Origin: Callorhinus ursinus
Lineage: Eukaryota > Chordata > Mammalia > Carnivora > Otariidae
Direction: 5' to 3'
Assembly: GCF_003265705.1 (NCBI RefSeq)
Contig: NW_020312775.1
Location: 7,214,635 to 7,278,634 of the forward strand
DNA length: 64,000 nt
Below the pieces are notes generated by a model. That model did not search any database and had not been told where the DNA came from. It worked only from the letters and a program-made list of their open reading frames with translations. A program made the translations under genes and the position numbers. Below, one piece after another: positions 1 to 12,080 of the stretch (the first letter of the stretch is position 1; every line of letters starts with the position of its first letter).

Positions 1-18
1 AGAGAGAGAGAGAGAGAG
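1..18. repeat. (AG)n simple repeat at window edge
   Basis: Nine AG units run to the window edge, so the true length is unknown. It abuts L1 ORF2 sequence directly and may be an expansion within the L1 or the end of a neighbouring SINE's CT/GA tract. Confidence 0.9.
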
Positions 19-19
19 C

Positions 20-2790
20 ATTTCATCCTAAAGCAGCAGAATACATATTCTTTTTGAGTACACATGGAACATTCTACAGATTAGAACACATACTGGGTCA
101 CAAATCAGGACTCAACAAGTACAAAAAGATTGAGACCATACCATGTGTATTTCCAGACCAGAACACTATGAAATTTGAAGTTGACGACAAGAAAAAATTT
201 GGAAGGATCACAAATACATGGAGGTTAAAAACATCCTACTAAGGAATGAGAAAATTAAAGAATAATTTTAAAAAATATATGCAAGTAAATGAAAATGAAA
301 GCACATTTCAAAACATTTGGGATGCAGTAAAAGTTTTTTATGAAAGAAATATATACCAATACAGACCATCCTCAAGAGGCAAGACATGTCTCAAATACAG
401 GCACCAATCCTACACCTAAAGGAGCTGGAAAAAGAACAGCAAATAAAGCCTAAATCCAGCAGGAGAAGAGAAATAATAGACTAGAGCAGAATGAATGATA
501 CAGAAATTAAAAAAAACAACAGAATAACAGATCAACAAAACTAGGAGCTGTTTTTTTTTTTGAAAGAATTAAGATTGATAAAACCCTAGCCAGACTTATC
601 AAAAAAAAGAGAAAAAGCATCCAAATAAATAAAATCAGGAATGAAAGAGGAGCGATCACAACTAATACTGAAAAAAATATAAATAATTATGAGAATATTA
701 TGAACAATTATAAAACAATAATTAGGAAATCTGGAAGAAATGTATAAATTCCTAGAAACATTGAACTACCAAAACTGAAACAGGAATAGAAAACCTAAAC
801 AGATCCATAACTAGCAACAAAATTGAATCAGGAATCAAAACTCTCCCAACAACCAGGAGTCCAGGACTGAATGGCTTCCCAGGGGAATTCTACCAAACAT
901 TTAAAGAAGAATTAATACCTATTCTTCTGGCACTGTTCCCAAAAAGTAGAATGGAAGGGAAACTTCCAAACTCATACTATGAGGCCAACATTACCTTGTT
1001 ACTGATACCAAAGACCCCATCAAAAAGGAGAATTACAGACCAATATCCTTGATGAACACAGATGCAAAATTTCTCAACAAGCTAATATTATCCAATAGTA
1101 CATTAAAAGGATTATTCATCACTACCAAGTGGGATTTATTCCTGGGCTGCAGGAGTGATTCCACATCCACAAATCAATCAATGTAATACATTTCATTAAT
1201 ATAAGAAAGGATAAGAATCATATAGTCCTCTCAATAGATGCAGAAAAAAGAATTTAACAAAATACAGCATCTTTTCTTGATAAAAACCCTCTGCCATGTA
1301 CAGATAGAGGGAACATACCTCAGTATCATAAAGGCCATATACAAAAGACCCACAGCAAATTTTATCCTCAAGGGGGAAAAACTGAGAGCTTTTCTTCTTT
1401 GGTCAGGAATATGACAGGGATATCCATCTCACCACTGTTGTTCAAAATAGTACTGAAAGTCCTAGTCTCAGCAATCAGAGAACAAAAAAGAAATAAAAGG
1501 CATCCAAATCAGCAAAAAAGAATTCAAACTTTCACTCTTCACAGACAACATGATACTCTGTGTAAAAACTCAAAAGATTCCACCAATAAATTGCTAGAAC
1601 TGATATAGGAATTCACCAGATTTGCAGGATATAAAATCAATGCACAGAAGACTTGCATTTCTATACAGTAACCATGAAGTGGCAGAAAGTGAAATCAAGG
1701 AATCAATCCCATCCACAATTGTACCAAAAAACATCATATACCTAGGAATACACCTAACCAAAGAGGTTAAATAACTGTACTCTGAAAACTACAGGACACT
1801 TATGAAAGAAATTGAGGAAAACACAAAGAAATGGAGAAACATTCCATGCTCATGGATTGGAAGAACAAATATTGTTAAAATGTCTATGTTACCCAAAACA
1901 ATCTACATATTCAATGCAATTCCAATGAAAGTACCATCAGCATTTTTCACAGAGCTGGAACAAACAATTTTAAAATTTGTATAGAACTAGAAAAGACCCC
2001 TAGTAGCTAAAGCAATGTTGAAAAAGAAAACCAAAGTGGGAGGCATCACAATTCCAGACTTCAAGCTGTATTACAAAGCTGTAATCACCAAGACCATATG
2101 GTACTGGCACAAAAACAGACAAATAGATCAATGCAACAGATTAGAGAACCCAGAAATGGACCCTCAACTCTATGGTCAACTAATCTTCAATAAAGCAGGA
2201 AAAAATATCCAGTGGAAAAAAAGCATCCTCAACAAATGACATTGGGAGAATTGGACAGCCACATGCAGAAGAATAAATCTGGACCACTTTCTTATAAGAC
2301 ACACAAAAATAAACTCAAAATGGATGAAAGACCTAAATGTGAGACAGGAATCCATCAAAATCCTAGAGGAGAACACAGGCAGCAACGTCTTTGACCTTGG
2401 CTGCAGCAATTTCTTCCTAGACACGTCTACAAAGGCAAGAGAAATAAAAGCAAAAATGAACTACTGGGACTTCATCAGGATAAAAAGCTTTTCCACAGCA
2501 ATGGAAACAATCAAGTAAATAAAACACAAGCTATGTAATGGGAGGACGTATTTGCAAATGACATATCTGAGAAAGGGCTAGTATAAAAAAATCTATGAAG
2601 AACTTACAAACTCAACCTCTAAAAACAAACATCCAGTCAGGAAATGGGCAGAAGACATCAACAGACATTTCTCCAAAGAAGACATACACATGGCTAACAG
2701 ACACATGAAAAAATGCTCGACATCACTTGGCATCAGGGTAATACAAAGCAAACCAACAATGAGATACCACCTCAAAACTGTCTCAAAACA
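20..2790 (+). pseudogene. L1 ORF2 remnant (endonuclease C-terminus, reverse transcriptase)
   Basis: ORF2 of L1 encodes the endonuclease/reverse transcriptase that copies L1 RNA at a nicked target. Here 54-242 reads as the end of the endonuclease (an HILGHK motif is visible). 870-1,070 reads as the start of the reverse transcriptase, 1,399-1,984 as its core and thumb, and 2,015-2,790 as the C-terminal region. The frame is broken many times by stops and indels. The catalytic FADD box is altered to FTDN at 1,538-1,549. It cannot make active protein. The identity is firm; exact frame boundaries are not. Confidence 0.88.
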
Positions 2791-2832
2791 ACATGGATGG
2801 AACTAGAGGTATTATGCTAAGCGAAATAAGTC

Positions 2833-3027
2833 GGGGGTGCCTGGGTGGCTCATGGGTTAAGCTTCTGTCTTTGGCTCAGATCACGATCTCAGGGTCCTGG
2901 GATCAAGCCCCGGGTGTTTTTCCTGTTCAGCTGGGAGTCTGCTTCTCCCTCTTCCTCTGCCCTTCTACCCTGGCTCTTGTGCTCTCTCTCTCTCTCAAAT
3001 AAATAAATACAATCTTTTAAAAAAAAA
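2833..3027 (+). mobile_element. CAN SINE (SINEC family), plus strand
   Basis: The tRNA-derived head is followed by a CT-rich segment and an AATAAATAAATAC...A tail. It is inserted in an L1 3' end; AATAAGTC before and AAAAAGTC after are the probable target duplication. Confidence 0.93.
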
Positions 3028-3357
3028 GTCAGAGAAATCAAATGTTATATGATTTCACTCATATGTGGAATTTAAGAAACAAAACAGATGAACATAGGGG
3101 AAAGAAGAGAAAATAAAATAAGATAAAAACAGAGGGAGAGAAATCATAAGAGACAACTATAGGAAAGAAACAAGGTTTGCTGGGGAGGAGGTGGGTGGAC
3201 GTTGGGATAATTGTGTGATGGGCATTAAGGAGGGCACATGATGTAATGAGCACTGGGTGTTATATGCAACAGATGAATCGCTAAATATTACTCCTGAAAT
3301 TAATAATACACTACATATTAACTAAATTGAATTTAAATAAAAATTAAAATAAAGAAA

Positions 3358-3462
3358 GAAGATTTAATACCTATTCTTTCCAAACTTCCAAAAAATATAA
3401 ATGGAAGGAAAATTTTCAAACTCATTCTAGAAGGCCAGCATTACCTTGATTCCAAAACCAGT
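3358..3462 (+). mobile_element. Short plus-strand L1 ORF2 fragment
   Basis: About 100 bases match the start of the L1 reverse-transcriptase domain as seen at 905-1,010 (ATTAATACCTATTCTT..., GGCCAGCATTACCTTGAT...). It abuts a minus-strand L1 exactly at 3,463 with no target duplication visible, which suggests a rearrangement junction. Confidence 0.7.
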
Positions 3463-3889
3463 TTTATTGATCGTTTCCCTCACTGTGTAGCTTCTTATTT
3501 TGATGAAATCCAAGTAGTTTATTTTTGCTTTTGTTTCCCTTTCCTCAGGAGACACATCTCAGGAAATAATTTTCCCCAGCCTCCATCAAAGAACTTACTG
3601 CCTGTGTTCTCTTCTAAGACTTTTATCTTTTCAGACCTCACATTTAAGCCTTTAATATATTTTTAATTTATTTTTGTGTATGGTGTAAGAAAGTGGTCCA
3701 GTTTCATTCTTTTGCATATTGCTGTCCAGATTTTTCAACACCATTTTTTAAAGAGATGGTCTTTTTCCCATTGGACATTCTTTCTTGCTTTGTCAAATAT
3801 TATTTTACCATATAGTTCCTCATTCATTTTTGGATTTTCTATTCTTTCCCATTGATCCATGTGTGTATTTATGTGCTTTTTCTACAGGT

Positions 3890-3920
3890 TTTATTATTAT
3901 TATTATTATTATTAATTATT
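3890..3920. repeat. (ATT)n trinucleotide repeat
   Basis: About nine consecutive TTA/ATT units lie inside the L1 ORF2 reverse-transcriptase region and interrupt the coding frame. Confidence 0.9.
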
Positions 3921-6483
3921 AGTTCAGGTTTTTAATATAAGTTGAAGTCCAGAATGTGATGCCTCCAGCTTTGCTTTTCTTTTTCAAGGTTGCTTTGTCT
4001 GCTTGGGATCTTTTGTGGTTCCATACAAATTTTATATTTGTTTGTTCCTGCTCTGTGAGAAATATTGGTGCCTTGATAGGAATTGCATTAAATGTGTAGC
4101 TCACTTTAGACAGTATAGATATTTTAACAATATTTTTCCTTATAAAACATGAGCATGGAATTCCTTTCCATTTCTTTTTGTTCTCTTCAATTTCTTTCAT
4201 CAGTGTTTTATAGTTTCCAGTGTATAGGTCTTTCACCTCTTTGGTTAGGTTTATTCCTAGGTATCTTAGTCGTTTTGGTGAAATTGCAAATGGTATTGAT
4301 TCCTTAATTTCTCTTTCAGCTGCTTCATTATTGGTGTATAGAAAATGCAGCAGATTTCTGTATGTTGATTTTGTATCCTGTGACTTCACTTAATTCCTTT
4401 ATCAATTCTAGCAGGTTTTGGATAGAATCTTTCAGTTTTCCTATATATAATATCATGTCATCTGCAGATAGTGAAAATTTTACTCCTTCCTTACCAATTT
4501 GCATACTTTTTCTTTTCTTTTGTTTTCTGAATGTTGTGGCTAAGACTCAGTACTCTTGAATAACAGTGGTGAGAGTGGATTTCACTGTCTTCTTCCTGAC
4601 TGTGGAGGAAAATCTCTCATTTTTCCCAATTGAGGGTGATATTAGTTGTGGGTTTTTCATGTATGGCCTTTATTATGTTGAGGTATGTTATGTTCCCTCT
4701 ACACCTACTTTGTTGAGGGTTTTATCATGACTGTATGTTGTACTTTCTCAAATCCTTCTTCTGCATCTATTGAAATAATAATCTGGTTCTCATCCTTTCT
4801 TTTATTAATGTGTTACACATTGATTTGTGAATATTGAACCACCCTTGCAACACTGGAATAAATCCCACTTGATCATGGAGAATGATTTCTTTAATGTAAT
4901 GTACTCGGTTTGATAGTATTTTTTGAGAATTTTTTCCTCCCATGACTATCATGAATATTGGTCTATATTTCTCATTTTTAGTGGTATCTTTATCTCATTT
5001 TGCTATCAGGCTAACACTGGTCTCATAGAGTGAATTTGGAAGTTTTCCTTCCTTTTATATTTTTTTAGGAATAGTTTGAAAATAATAGGTGTTAACTCAT
5101 AAGTGTTTGGTAGAGTTTGCAAAGTCATCTGCTGTTGGACTTTTGTTTGTTGGAAGTTTTTTGATTACTGATTCAATTTCTTTCTTGGTTATAGGTCTGT
5201 TGAAATTTTCTATTTCTTCCTGTTTTGTTTTTCATAGTTTATATGTTTCTTGGTATTTATTCATTTCTTCCAGGTTGTCCAATCTGTTGGCATATAATAT
5301 TTCATAATATTCTCTTACAGTGTTTTTATTTCTGTGGAGTTGGTTGTTATTTCTCCTCTCTCATTCCTGATTTTTTTTGTTGGGTCCTTTCTCTTTTCTT
5401 TTTGATGAGTGTGCCTAGGGCTTTATCATTTTTATTAATTTTTGAAAGAATCAGATCCTGGTTTCATTGATCTGTTCCATTTCTTTTTAGTTTCTATATT
5501 ATTTATTTCTGCTCTATTCTTTACTATTTCTGTCCTTCTATAGCCTTTAGTTTCATTTATTGTGTTTTTTTTCCTAGCTCCTTTAGGTGTAAAATTATGT
5601 TGTCTATTTCAGAGTTTTCTTGCTTCTTAAGTTAGGGCTATATTGCTATATTCTTCCCTCTTAGGACCATTTTACTGCATCCCAAAGTTTTGGACCATTG
5701 TGTTTTCATATTCATTTGTTTCTATGATTTTTTTAAATTCCTTCTTTGATTTCTTTGTTTTGACATTCATTGTTTAGTAACATGTTGTTTAACCTCCATG
5801 TATTTGTGGTCTTTCCAGTTTTGTTCTGTTTTGTTTTCCTTGTAGTTGACTTCTAGTCTCCTAGTGTTGTGGTTAGAAAACCTGCATGGTATGATTTCAA
5901 TCTTTTTGTATTTGTTGAAGCTAGTTTTGTAACCTAATATGTGATCTATTCTGGAGAATTTTCCACATGCACTTGAAAAGAATGAAGAATGTCTATTCTG
6001 TTGTTTTATGGTGGAATGTTCTAAATATATCCATTAAGTCCACCAGGTCCAGCGCCATTCAGAGCCATTGTTTCCTTGTTGATTTTCTGTTTAGATGATC
6101 TGTCCATGATGTAAATGGGTGTTAAAGTCCCTTAGTATTATTATATTATTACAATTAGCTCCTTTATGTTTGTTATTAAAAGTTTTGTATATTTGGGCCC
6201 TCCCATGTTGTGTACATAAATATTTATAATTGTTAAATCTTCTTGCTGGATTGTCCCCTTTATGATTATATAGTATCTTAATCTCTTGCTACATTTTTTT
6301 TAAAGTCTAGTTTGTCTGATATAAGTATTGGTATTCCAGCTATCTTTTAACATCCATTCAGGGGATAAATTTTCCTCCATCCCCTCATTTTCAATCTGCA
6401 GGTGTCTTTAGGTGTAAAATGAGTCTCTTCTAGGCAGCATTAAATGGGTCTTTTTAAAAATCCATTTTAACTACCTATGTCAT

Positions 6484-6696
6484 TTTTTAAAGATTATTAT
6501 TATTTTTTTATTTTAGAGAAAGAGGGAAAAAGCGTGCCTGCAAGACTTATGGGAGGGGCAGAGGGAAAGAATCTCAAGCAGACTCCCTGCTGAGCACACA
6601 ACTCTTCATGGGGCCCAACCCCATGACCCTTAATATCATGACCTGCACCAAAACCAAGAGTTGGATGCCTAACAGACTGAGCCACCCAGGCACTCT
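6484..6696 (-). mobile_element. CAN SINE, minus strand, diverged
   Basis: Poly-T/TTATT start, GAGAGA-rich segment, and ACTGAGCCACCCAGGCAC at the right end mark a minus-strand CAN SINE. It is more diverged than most copies here and lies within the L1 endonuclease N-terminus. Confidence 0.9.
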
Positions 6697-6849
6697 TCCC
6701 CATGTCTTTTGATTAGTCTTTAGTCCATTTACAGTCAACATAATTATTGATAAATGTGTATTCATTGCCATAGTAGTACTTGTTTAGTTATTGTTTCTGT
6801 AGATATTCTCTGGTTCCTTCTTGTGTTTATCACCTTTGGTCTCTTCTTT

Positions 6850-7950
6850 CCATTCAAATAGTCCCCTTTAATATTTCTTGCAGGGCTGTTTTAGAGACCA
6901 CAAACTCCTTTAGTTTTTCTTTGTCTTGGAAACTCTACCTTTCCTTCAATTCTGAATGATAGTCTTGCTGGATAGAATCTTTTTGGCTGTAGGTTTTTCC
7001 CATTCTGCATTTTGAATATATCATGCCACTTTCTTCTAGCTTCCCAAGTTTCTGTTGCAAAATCTCCAGCTAGCCTTAATGGATTTTCCCTTTACATTAA
7101 GGACTTTTGTCTTGCTGCTTTTTAAGGATCATTTTTCTTTATCAGTATAATTTGCAGATGTACTTACCATATGTCTTGTCAGCCTGCTTTGTTGATTTTT
7201 TTTAAAGATTTTATTTATTTATTTGAGAGAGAGAAAATGAAAGATAGAGAGCACGAGAGGGAAGAGGGCCAGAGGGAGAAGCAGACTCCCCGCTGAGCAG
7301 GGACCCCGATGTGGGACTCGATCCCGGGACTCCAGGATCATGACCTGAGCCGAAGGCAGTCGCTTAACCAACTGAGCCACCCAGGCACCCGCTTTTGTTG
7401 ATTTTGATGGGAGTTCTCTACGCCTTCTGGATCTGGATGCCTGTTTTCTTCCCTAGATTAAGGAAGTTTTCAGCTATTATTTCTTCAAATAAAATTTTCT
7501 GCCCCTTTTTTTCTCTCTTCTTCTCCAAGTACTCCTATAACACAAATGTCATTACAGTTGATGGAGTCACTATGTTCCTTAAGTGTAGTCTTCTTTTGCA
7601 TAATTCTTTTCTGCTTTTTTTAGCTTCATTACTTTCCATAACTTTATCTTCTATATCATTAATTCATTCCTCTGCCTCTTCTAGCCCACTGTTCATTTCA
7701 TTAAGCCTGTTTCAAAACTCATTGATTGCACTGTTCATCTCTGATTGACTTTTTTTAACTATTTTATCTCTGTGATAATGGTCTCACTGATGTTTTCTGT
7801 TCTTTTCACAAGCCTGGTGAGTATCCTTATGATTGTTGCTTTAAATTCTCCATCAGACATGTTATGTATATTTGCTTCACTTAGACCTCTAGCCATGACC
7901 TTATATTTTTCTTTCATTTGGGATAAATTCCTCTGTCTTTGCATTTTGCA
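6850..7950 (-). pseudogene. L1 ORF1 remnant, minus strand
   Basis: ORF1 encodes the trimeric RNA-binding chaperone of the L1 particle. The minus-strand frame 7,759-7,944 shows the MSDGEFKATIIRILTRL-type N-terminal segment. The C-terminal RNA-binding part follows towards 6,850 and is interrupted by the SINE at 7,201-7,390. Stops and frameshifts are frequent. Confidence 0.72.
7201..7390 (-). mobile_element. CAN SINE, minus strand, with target duplication
   Basis: A clear minus-strand copy. Flanks GCTTTGTTGATTTT (7,186-7,200) and GCTTTTGTTGATTTT (7,391-7,405) are target duplications, which fix the ends. Confidence 0.96.
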
Positions 7951-10180
7951 TTTTATCTAAGTCTCTGTCTTCTCTGTGTTAGAGAAGTCATTTATGCTTC
8001 CTGCTCTTTCTTTGATATGACCTCTTCTCTCCCTTTAGTTGTGTAGAGTTTGTTCTGTCAGTCTTCAGGTGAGTTTCTTGGGTCTTGAGGATGATTTTAT
8101 ACTTATCTAGTCATGTTTGTAGCATGAGGCAAGCTCAGAGTGCTACATTGCTGATATTTTTCTCTCTCCCATTCCTTTTAGTTCTTTTGTTTGTTTTTGC
8201 CTCTATGACTGGATCCTTTAAATTGATATGTCTTCTAGCTCACTGATTTCTTGTGCTTCTTCAAGTCTGCTATTAAATTTCAGTTTACTCACAGTATTCT
8301 TAAGCTTCAAAATTCCATTTGGTTTCTTTTTATGTTTTTTTTTAATCTCTGTTAAGCTTCTCATTTTTTATTTGTATTGTTCCCTTATGTCATTAAATTA
8401 TTTACTTGGGTTTTTTTTTTTGTTTGTTTCTCTGAGCATCTTTAGAACAATTATTTTGAATTCTCTGTGTGAAATTCCTGGATATTTATTTATTTGGGCA
8501 GTTATTGAAGGTTTACTCTATTGCTTTGTTGGATTCTTGTTTTTTTCTGATTCACCCCCTTAGAGTTATGAAGATGTCTGTGAATTTGGGACTCTTTCAC
8601 CTCTTCCAGACTTTATTATCTGACTTTAGTAAGGACAACTCTTACCTATGGGTGGGAGCATGTTGGCGTATGTTGTGTCTCTGTGTTTAGTGGTGCTGTA
8701 TGCCAATTTCAGGATCATATAACAGTATCACATCTGGTGGGGGTCATGTCTCTTTATCTCAGGGTGCTGAGGTCCATGGCAGCAACAACTTTGTTGTCCT
8801 CATTGAACACTGTGTGAGGTCCACAGTGGCTGTAAGGTTTGGGGGTGTTAAGTAGTGTCTCCATGTCTGGCCACTAGGGACAGAGCAGGAAGCACTGGTG
8901 AGTGGAGCCAGTGTTGTGAACACACTCAGCTTCAGGAGTTGGCTGCATGTGTCTATATAGTGGTGGGGCCTGGTTACACACACATACATAGTGATGGACA
9001 CCAGAACAGGTAGCAAAGGCTGTGCAAACTATAGGCTCATTGGCAGCTGCACAGGCTCTGGATTTGGGCATCCTCTCCTGTGACTACACACTGCTCCCAG
9101 CATGCACTGTGCAATGGAGGCCTGTGATGGGTTTCATAGTGGGGCATGCATTTGCACAGCTGGAGGGGTTAGCAATAAGTGGGAACAGTCGTCCCAGCCA
9201 ATGAGAGAAAGCAGAATCTGATCTGGGCCCACAAGCAGCTCCAGGTTTCCTGGATGTTGGTATGCTTACCCTTGGCTGCATACTTTTCCCGGGCCTACAT
9301 GTTGCTGTACATGATGATACAGATCAGGTTAGTGGCATGCAGATGCACAGCTGCTGGGTTTTCTTGAATGTGAGCATGGCAATGGTGATTAGCTTGAGTT
9401 CTAGGCTAGCCTCTGTGAAGGTATGACTGCAAGGACCTGAGTTGGTTGCAGTCATGCCTCTCAGGTTTTGGTGGGGATGGGGAGGGGCTCAGGTAGCTAA
9501 TTTCTTACACTTGCATAGCTTCAAAAACCTTAAATGGCTGCCAGAGTGGTGAGGGGAGGCGTGGGAAGGGAATGGAGAGGGATCAGGAGCCTGGTGTCAA
9601 CAAGCATGAATACCTTTGGGCAAAAGCTGGTGATATCTGCAGGGGTTTGTGGTGCTTGTGCTAGACATTGGCTTTATTGGTGGTAAAATCTGCTGAGTTT
9701 ATCTGCAGTGTAGTTCTCTGTGAATTGTGATCTTCCTGCTCTATTTCTGCTAATAATGACTTCTGCTTTTTTTTTTCTTTTTTTGTAGCTGGTCTTATAT
9801 GTCTCAGCTTTGCTAGTCTTTGTGGGGTGAAACAAAAGCAACACCTTCATGCAGTGCCCCAAGGGGCTGGAGAAAGTAGTTTTTCACTCCATTTTTCATT
9901 CTTGTTGAGAGGAACTCTCTCTAGCTGAGAAGTTCCCTCCTGGTGCACCAACAGTGCTGACCTAGGTGATGGGATTATGCAGGCAAAATAAAGTTGCCAT
10001 TTTTCTCTTGTGCAATAATTCTAAGGTTTTTTTGTTACATTCTGTTGCTAAAACTTCTTTAGTGGACTCCAGAAATGTCCCAAAGACATTTTTCTTCATG
10101 AATAACTGTCCAATCACTGATATTTGTGTGGGGGATGGGGAAGCTGGATTCTCTGAATTGCCATTTTTCCCCCTCCTGGG
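7951..10180 (-). other. Decayed L1 5'UTR, minus strand
   Basis: Upstream part of the minus-strand L1, richer in G on the plus strand than its surroundings. It is homologous over roughly 1.5 kb to 12,081-13,570; for example the blocks at 8,606-8,660 and 12,475-12,520 share ACTTTATTA...GGGAGCATGTT. Short open frames here carry no domain and I treat them as chance. Confidence 0.6.
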
Positions 10181-10727
10181 CCTGGACTGTAATCTCATTC
10201 TCTATTAAAAATATCTGAAAGATTTTCCTTTATCTCTTCTAGTAAATTAAAGGTTTTTCATTCTATGAGGAAAGGATTCTGGATGTGGACCAAGTTTTTG
10301 TGACTGTGGTACTGGTTGTTGGGCTTTTTCTTTGACGTTGTTCCTTGTCCCCATTCTTTCTCCTGAATATCTGATACAGGCCCTCAGAAAAGGGTTTTCA
10401 AATGATCATGAGCTGATGCTCCATGTCACTCTAATTTACCATGCTTGGCTGTGCTCTGTCTTTAATAATTATTTTTCCTTGTTGCCCACATGTATGAACA
10501 GTCTTCCCATGTTCTGCCAAAAATAAAAGCATTCAAATGTCCCATCTCTCCCCAGACACACTTCAACCTCTAGAATCAGTTCACCTGGTTGGCTTGCAAA
10601 CTCAGATCTCTACAAGGCTTGCAATTTATGATATTAAAGATTATCTAATTATTCTAACTGGAAATGGATCTTAGACTTCTATTTAAATTCTGGAAGTATA
10701 ACACCTTTATAAGAAAACATAGATGAG
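10181..10727. other. No recognisable feature
   Basis: AT-rich sequence of unknown origin between an L1 5' end and a SINE. The 64-codon frame at 10,332-10,526 has no recognisable domain. Confidence 0.5.
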
Positions 10728-10945
10728 GGTGCCTGGGTGGCTCAGTCGTTAAGCATCTGCCTTCGGCTAAGGTCATGTTCCTAAGGTCCTGAGATAGAGC
10801 CCCACATTAGGCTCCCTGCTCCACGGGAAGCCTGCTTCTCCTTCTCTCAATCCCCCTGCTTGTGTTCCCTCTCTCACTGTGTCTCTCTTTGTCAAATAAA
10901 TAAAATCTTTAAAAACAAAACAAAACAAAACAGAACAAAACAAAA
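10728..10945 (+). mobile_element. CAN SINE, plus strand, (CAAAA)n tail
   Basis: Head GGTGCCTGGGTGGCTCAGT, CT-rich body, and a tail that turns into CAAAA repeats (about 10,913-10,945). AGATGAG on both sides (10,721-10,727 and 10,946-10,952) is the target duplication. Confidence 0.95.
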
Positions 10946-10984
10946 AGATGAGTTTTTGAAATGTTTGGTAGGAAAATATTTCTT

Positions 10985-11130
10985 ATATAGGAGACAAGAG
11001 AAAATAGTTGATAAACTGGACTTAACTGTTACTAAAAATATTTGCTCTTTGAACAAGCCCAATAATAAAATGAAAAGACAAATGACAGAATGGGAGAAAT
11101 TTAGAGATAGATAGATATAGACTTATATAA
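10985..11130 (+). mobile_element. Decayed L1 ORF2 C-terminal fragment
   Basis: The plus-strand translation keeps the pattern of L1 ORF2 before the C-terminus (KMKRQMTEWEKF, comparable with QPTEWEKIF at 31,200). Only about 50 codons remain recognisable. Confidence 0.65.
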
Positions 11131-11221
11131 AGACATTTATCTATATTAACCTATCAATATTTATGTATTTTCAAGAACGCCTATGAAAAATACATAAAAC
11201 ACTCTTAAGAAGAACAAAAAT

Positions 11222-11243
11222 AGAATAAAATAAAATAAAATAA
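11222..11243. repeat. (TAAAA)n simple repeat
   Basis: Four AATAA/TAAAA units, possibly an old retroelement tail. Confidence 0.8.
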
Positions 11244-11409
11244 GACCATTTCCACTTACAATGCAAAAATAAATTGTAAGGTTAAATCACTTCCATCCTA
11301 ATAATTAGGAGACTTGAATCCTTTTATTTGAGACTGGTATTAAAAGCAATACTGGAGGTAGATGGGCTTTTTCCTACAAAGGTATAGTGGCTTTAAAAAA
11401 AAACTTCTT

Positions 11410-11624
11410 GGTGTGTCTGGGTGGCTCAGTTGGTTAAGCGACTGCCTTCGGCTCAGGTCATGATCCTGGGGTCTTGGGATCGAGCCCCACATCAGGCTTC
11501 CTGCTCTGTGGGAAACCTACTTCTCCCTCTCCCTCTGCCTGCCACTCTGCCTGCTTATACGCTCTCTATCTCTGTCAAATAAATAAATAAAATCTTTTAA
11601 AAAATTAATTTAAAAAATAAAAAT
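11410..11624 (+). mobile_element. CAN SINE, plus strand
   Basis: Head TGTCTGGGTGGCTCAGTTGG and the AAGCGACTGCC subfamily wording, with a long AT-rich tail. CTTCTTGG before and TTCTTGGG after are the probable target duplication. Confidence 0.93.
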
Positions 11625-11699
11625 AATTCTTGGGAACTGTTATGCAAATAATTACACTGTTTGCAAATAAAGACTGTAAATAAAGACTCTGATAAAATA

Positions 11700-12078
11700 A
11701 TTTATATTAGACATTGGGGAGGATATGTGCTATGATGAGTGCTGTGAATTGTGTAAGACTGTTGAATCATAGACCTGTACCTCTGAAACAAATAATACAT
11801 TATATGTTTAAAAAAAAAAGAAGATAGCAGGAAGGGAAAAATGAAGGGGGGGAATCGGAGGGGGAGACGAACCATGAGAGACTATGGACTCTGAGAAACA
11901 AACTGAGGGTTCTAGAGGGGAGGGGGTTGGGGGAATAGGTTAGCCTGGTGATGGGTATTAAAGAGGGCACGTACTGCATGGAGCACTAGGTGTTATATGC
12001 AAACAATGAATCATGGAACACTCCATCAAAAACTAATGATGTATGTTGATTAACATAACACAATAAAATTTTAAAAAA
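11700..12078 (+). mobile_element. L1 3'UTR and poly(A) tail, plus strand
   Basis: Carnivore L1 3'UTR with two successive A-rich ends, at about 11,808-11,820 and 12,066-12,078. The second block includes GAGACGAACCATGAGAGACTATGG and GAGCACTAGGTGTTATATGC and ends in AATAAAATTTTAAAA. No ORF2 is attached, so it is a strongly 5'-truncated copy. Confidence 0.9.
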
Positions 12079-12080
12079 AA

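Larger units (their letters stand above)
19..3355 (+). mobile_element. LINE-1, plus strand, ORF2 to 3' end (5' part missing)
   Basis: A decayed L1 whose conceptual translation starts in the C-terminal part of the ORF2 endonuclease, passes through the reverse transcriptase, and ends in an A-rich 3' tail near 3,355. The ORF2 C-terminal end jumps from about 2,790 to the peptide region just before the stop, so several hundred bases are missing. A CAN SINE (2,833-3,027) sits in this distal part. The 3'UTR (about 3,030-3,355) has the usual carnivore L1 wording, such as GATTTCACTCATATGTGGAA and a GAGCACTGGGTGTTATATGCAA block. Confidence 0.9.
3463..6771 (-). pseudogene. L1 ORF2 remnant, minus strand
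   Basis: The longest readable block (3,919-4,389) is reverse-transcriptase thumb and adjoining ORF2 sequence. It contains the FNAIPIKAP and KFVWN motifs seen in the other L1 copies in this window. The catalytic box at 4,457-4,468 reads SADD, so both aspartates are kept but the leading phenylalanine is lost. Endonuclease sequence lies at about 5,600-6,771; the probable ORF2 start (NTHLSII-type N-terminus) is near 6,771, split by a SINE at 6,696. Many stops and frameshifts make it non-functional. Confidence 0.82.
3463..10180 (-). mobile_element. LINE-1, minus strand, ORF2 + ORF1 + 5'UTR (3' end missing)
   Basis: Read on the minus strand this is an old L1 in natural order. The 5'UTR is about 7,950-10,180, ORF1 about 6,850-7,950, and ORF2 about 3,463-6,771. 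The 3'UTR and poly(A) are absent: the element is cut at 3,463 within the ORF2 C-terminal region. Two SINEs lie inside (6,484-6,696 and 7,201-7,390). The 5' limit is uncertain. Near 10,165-10,195 the minus strand reads GGGAAAAATGGCAATTCAG, which resembles the L1 start at 44,728, so I place the end there tentatively. Confidence 0.83.
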
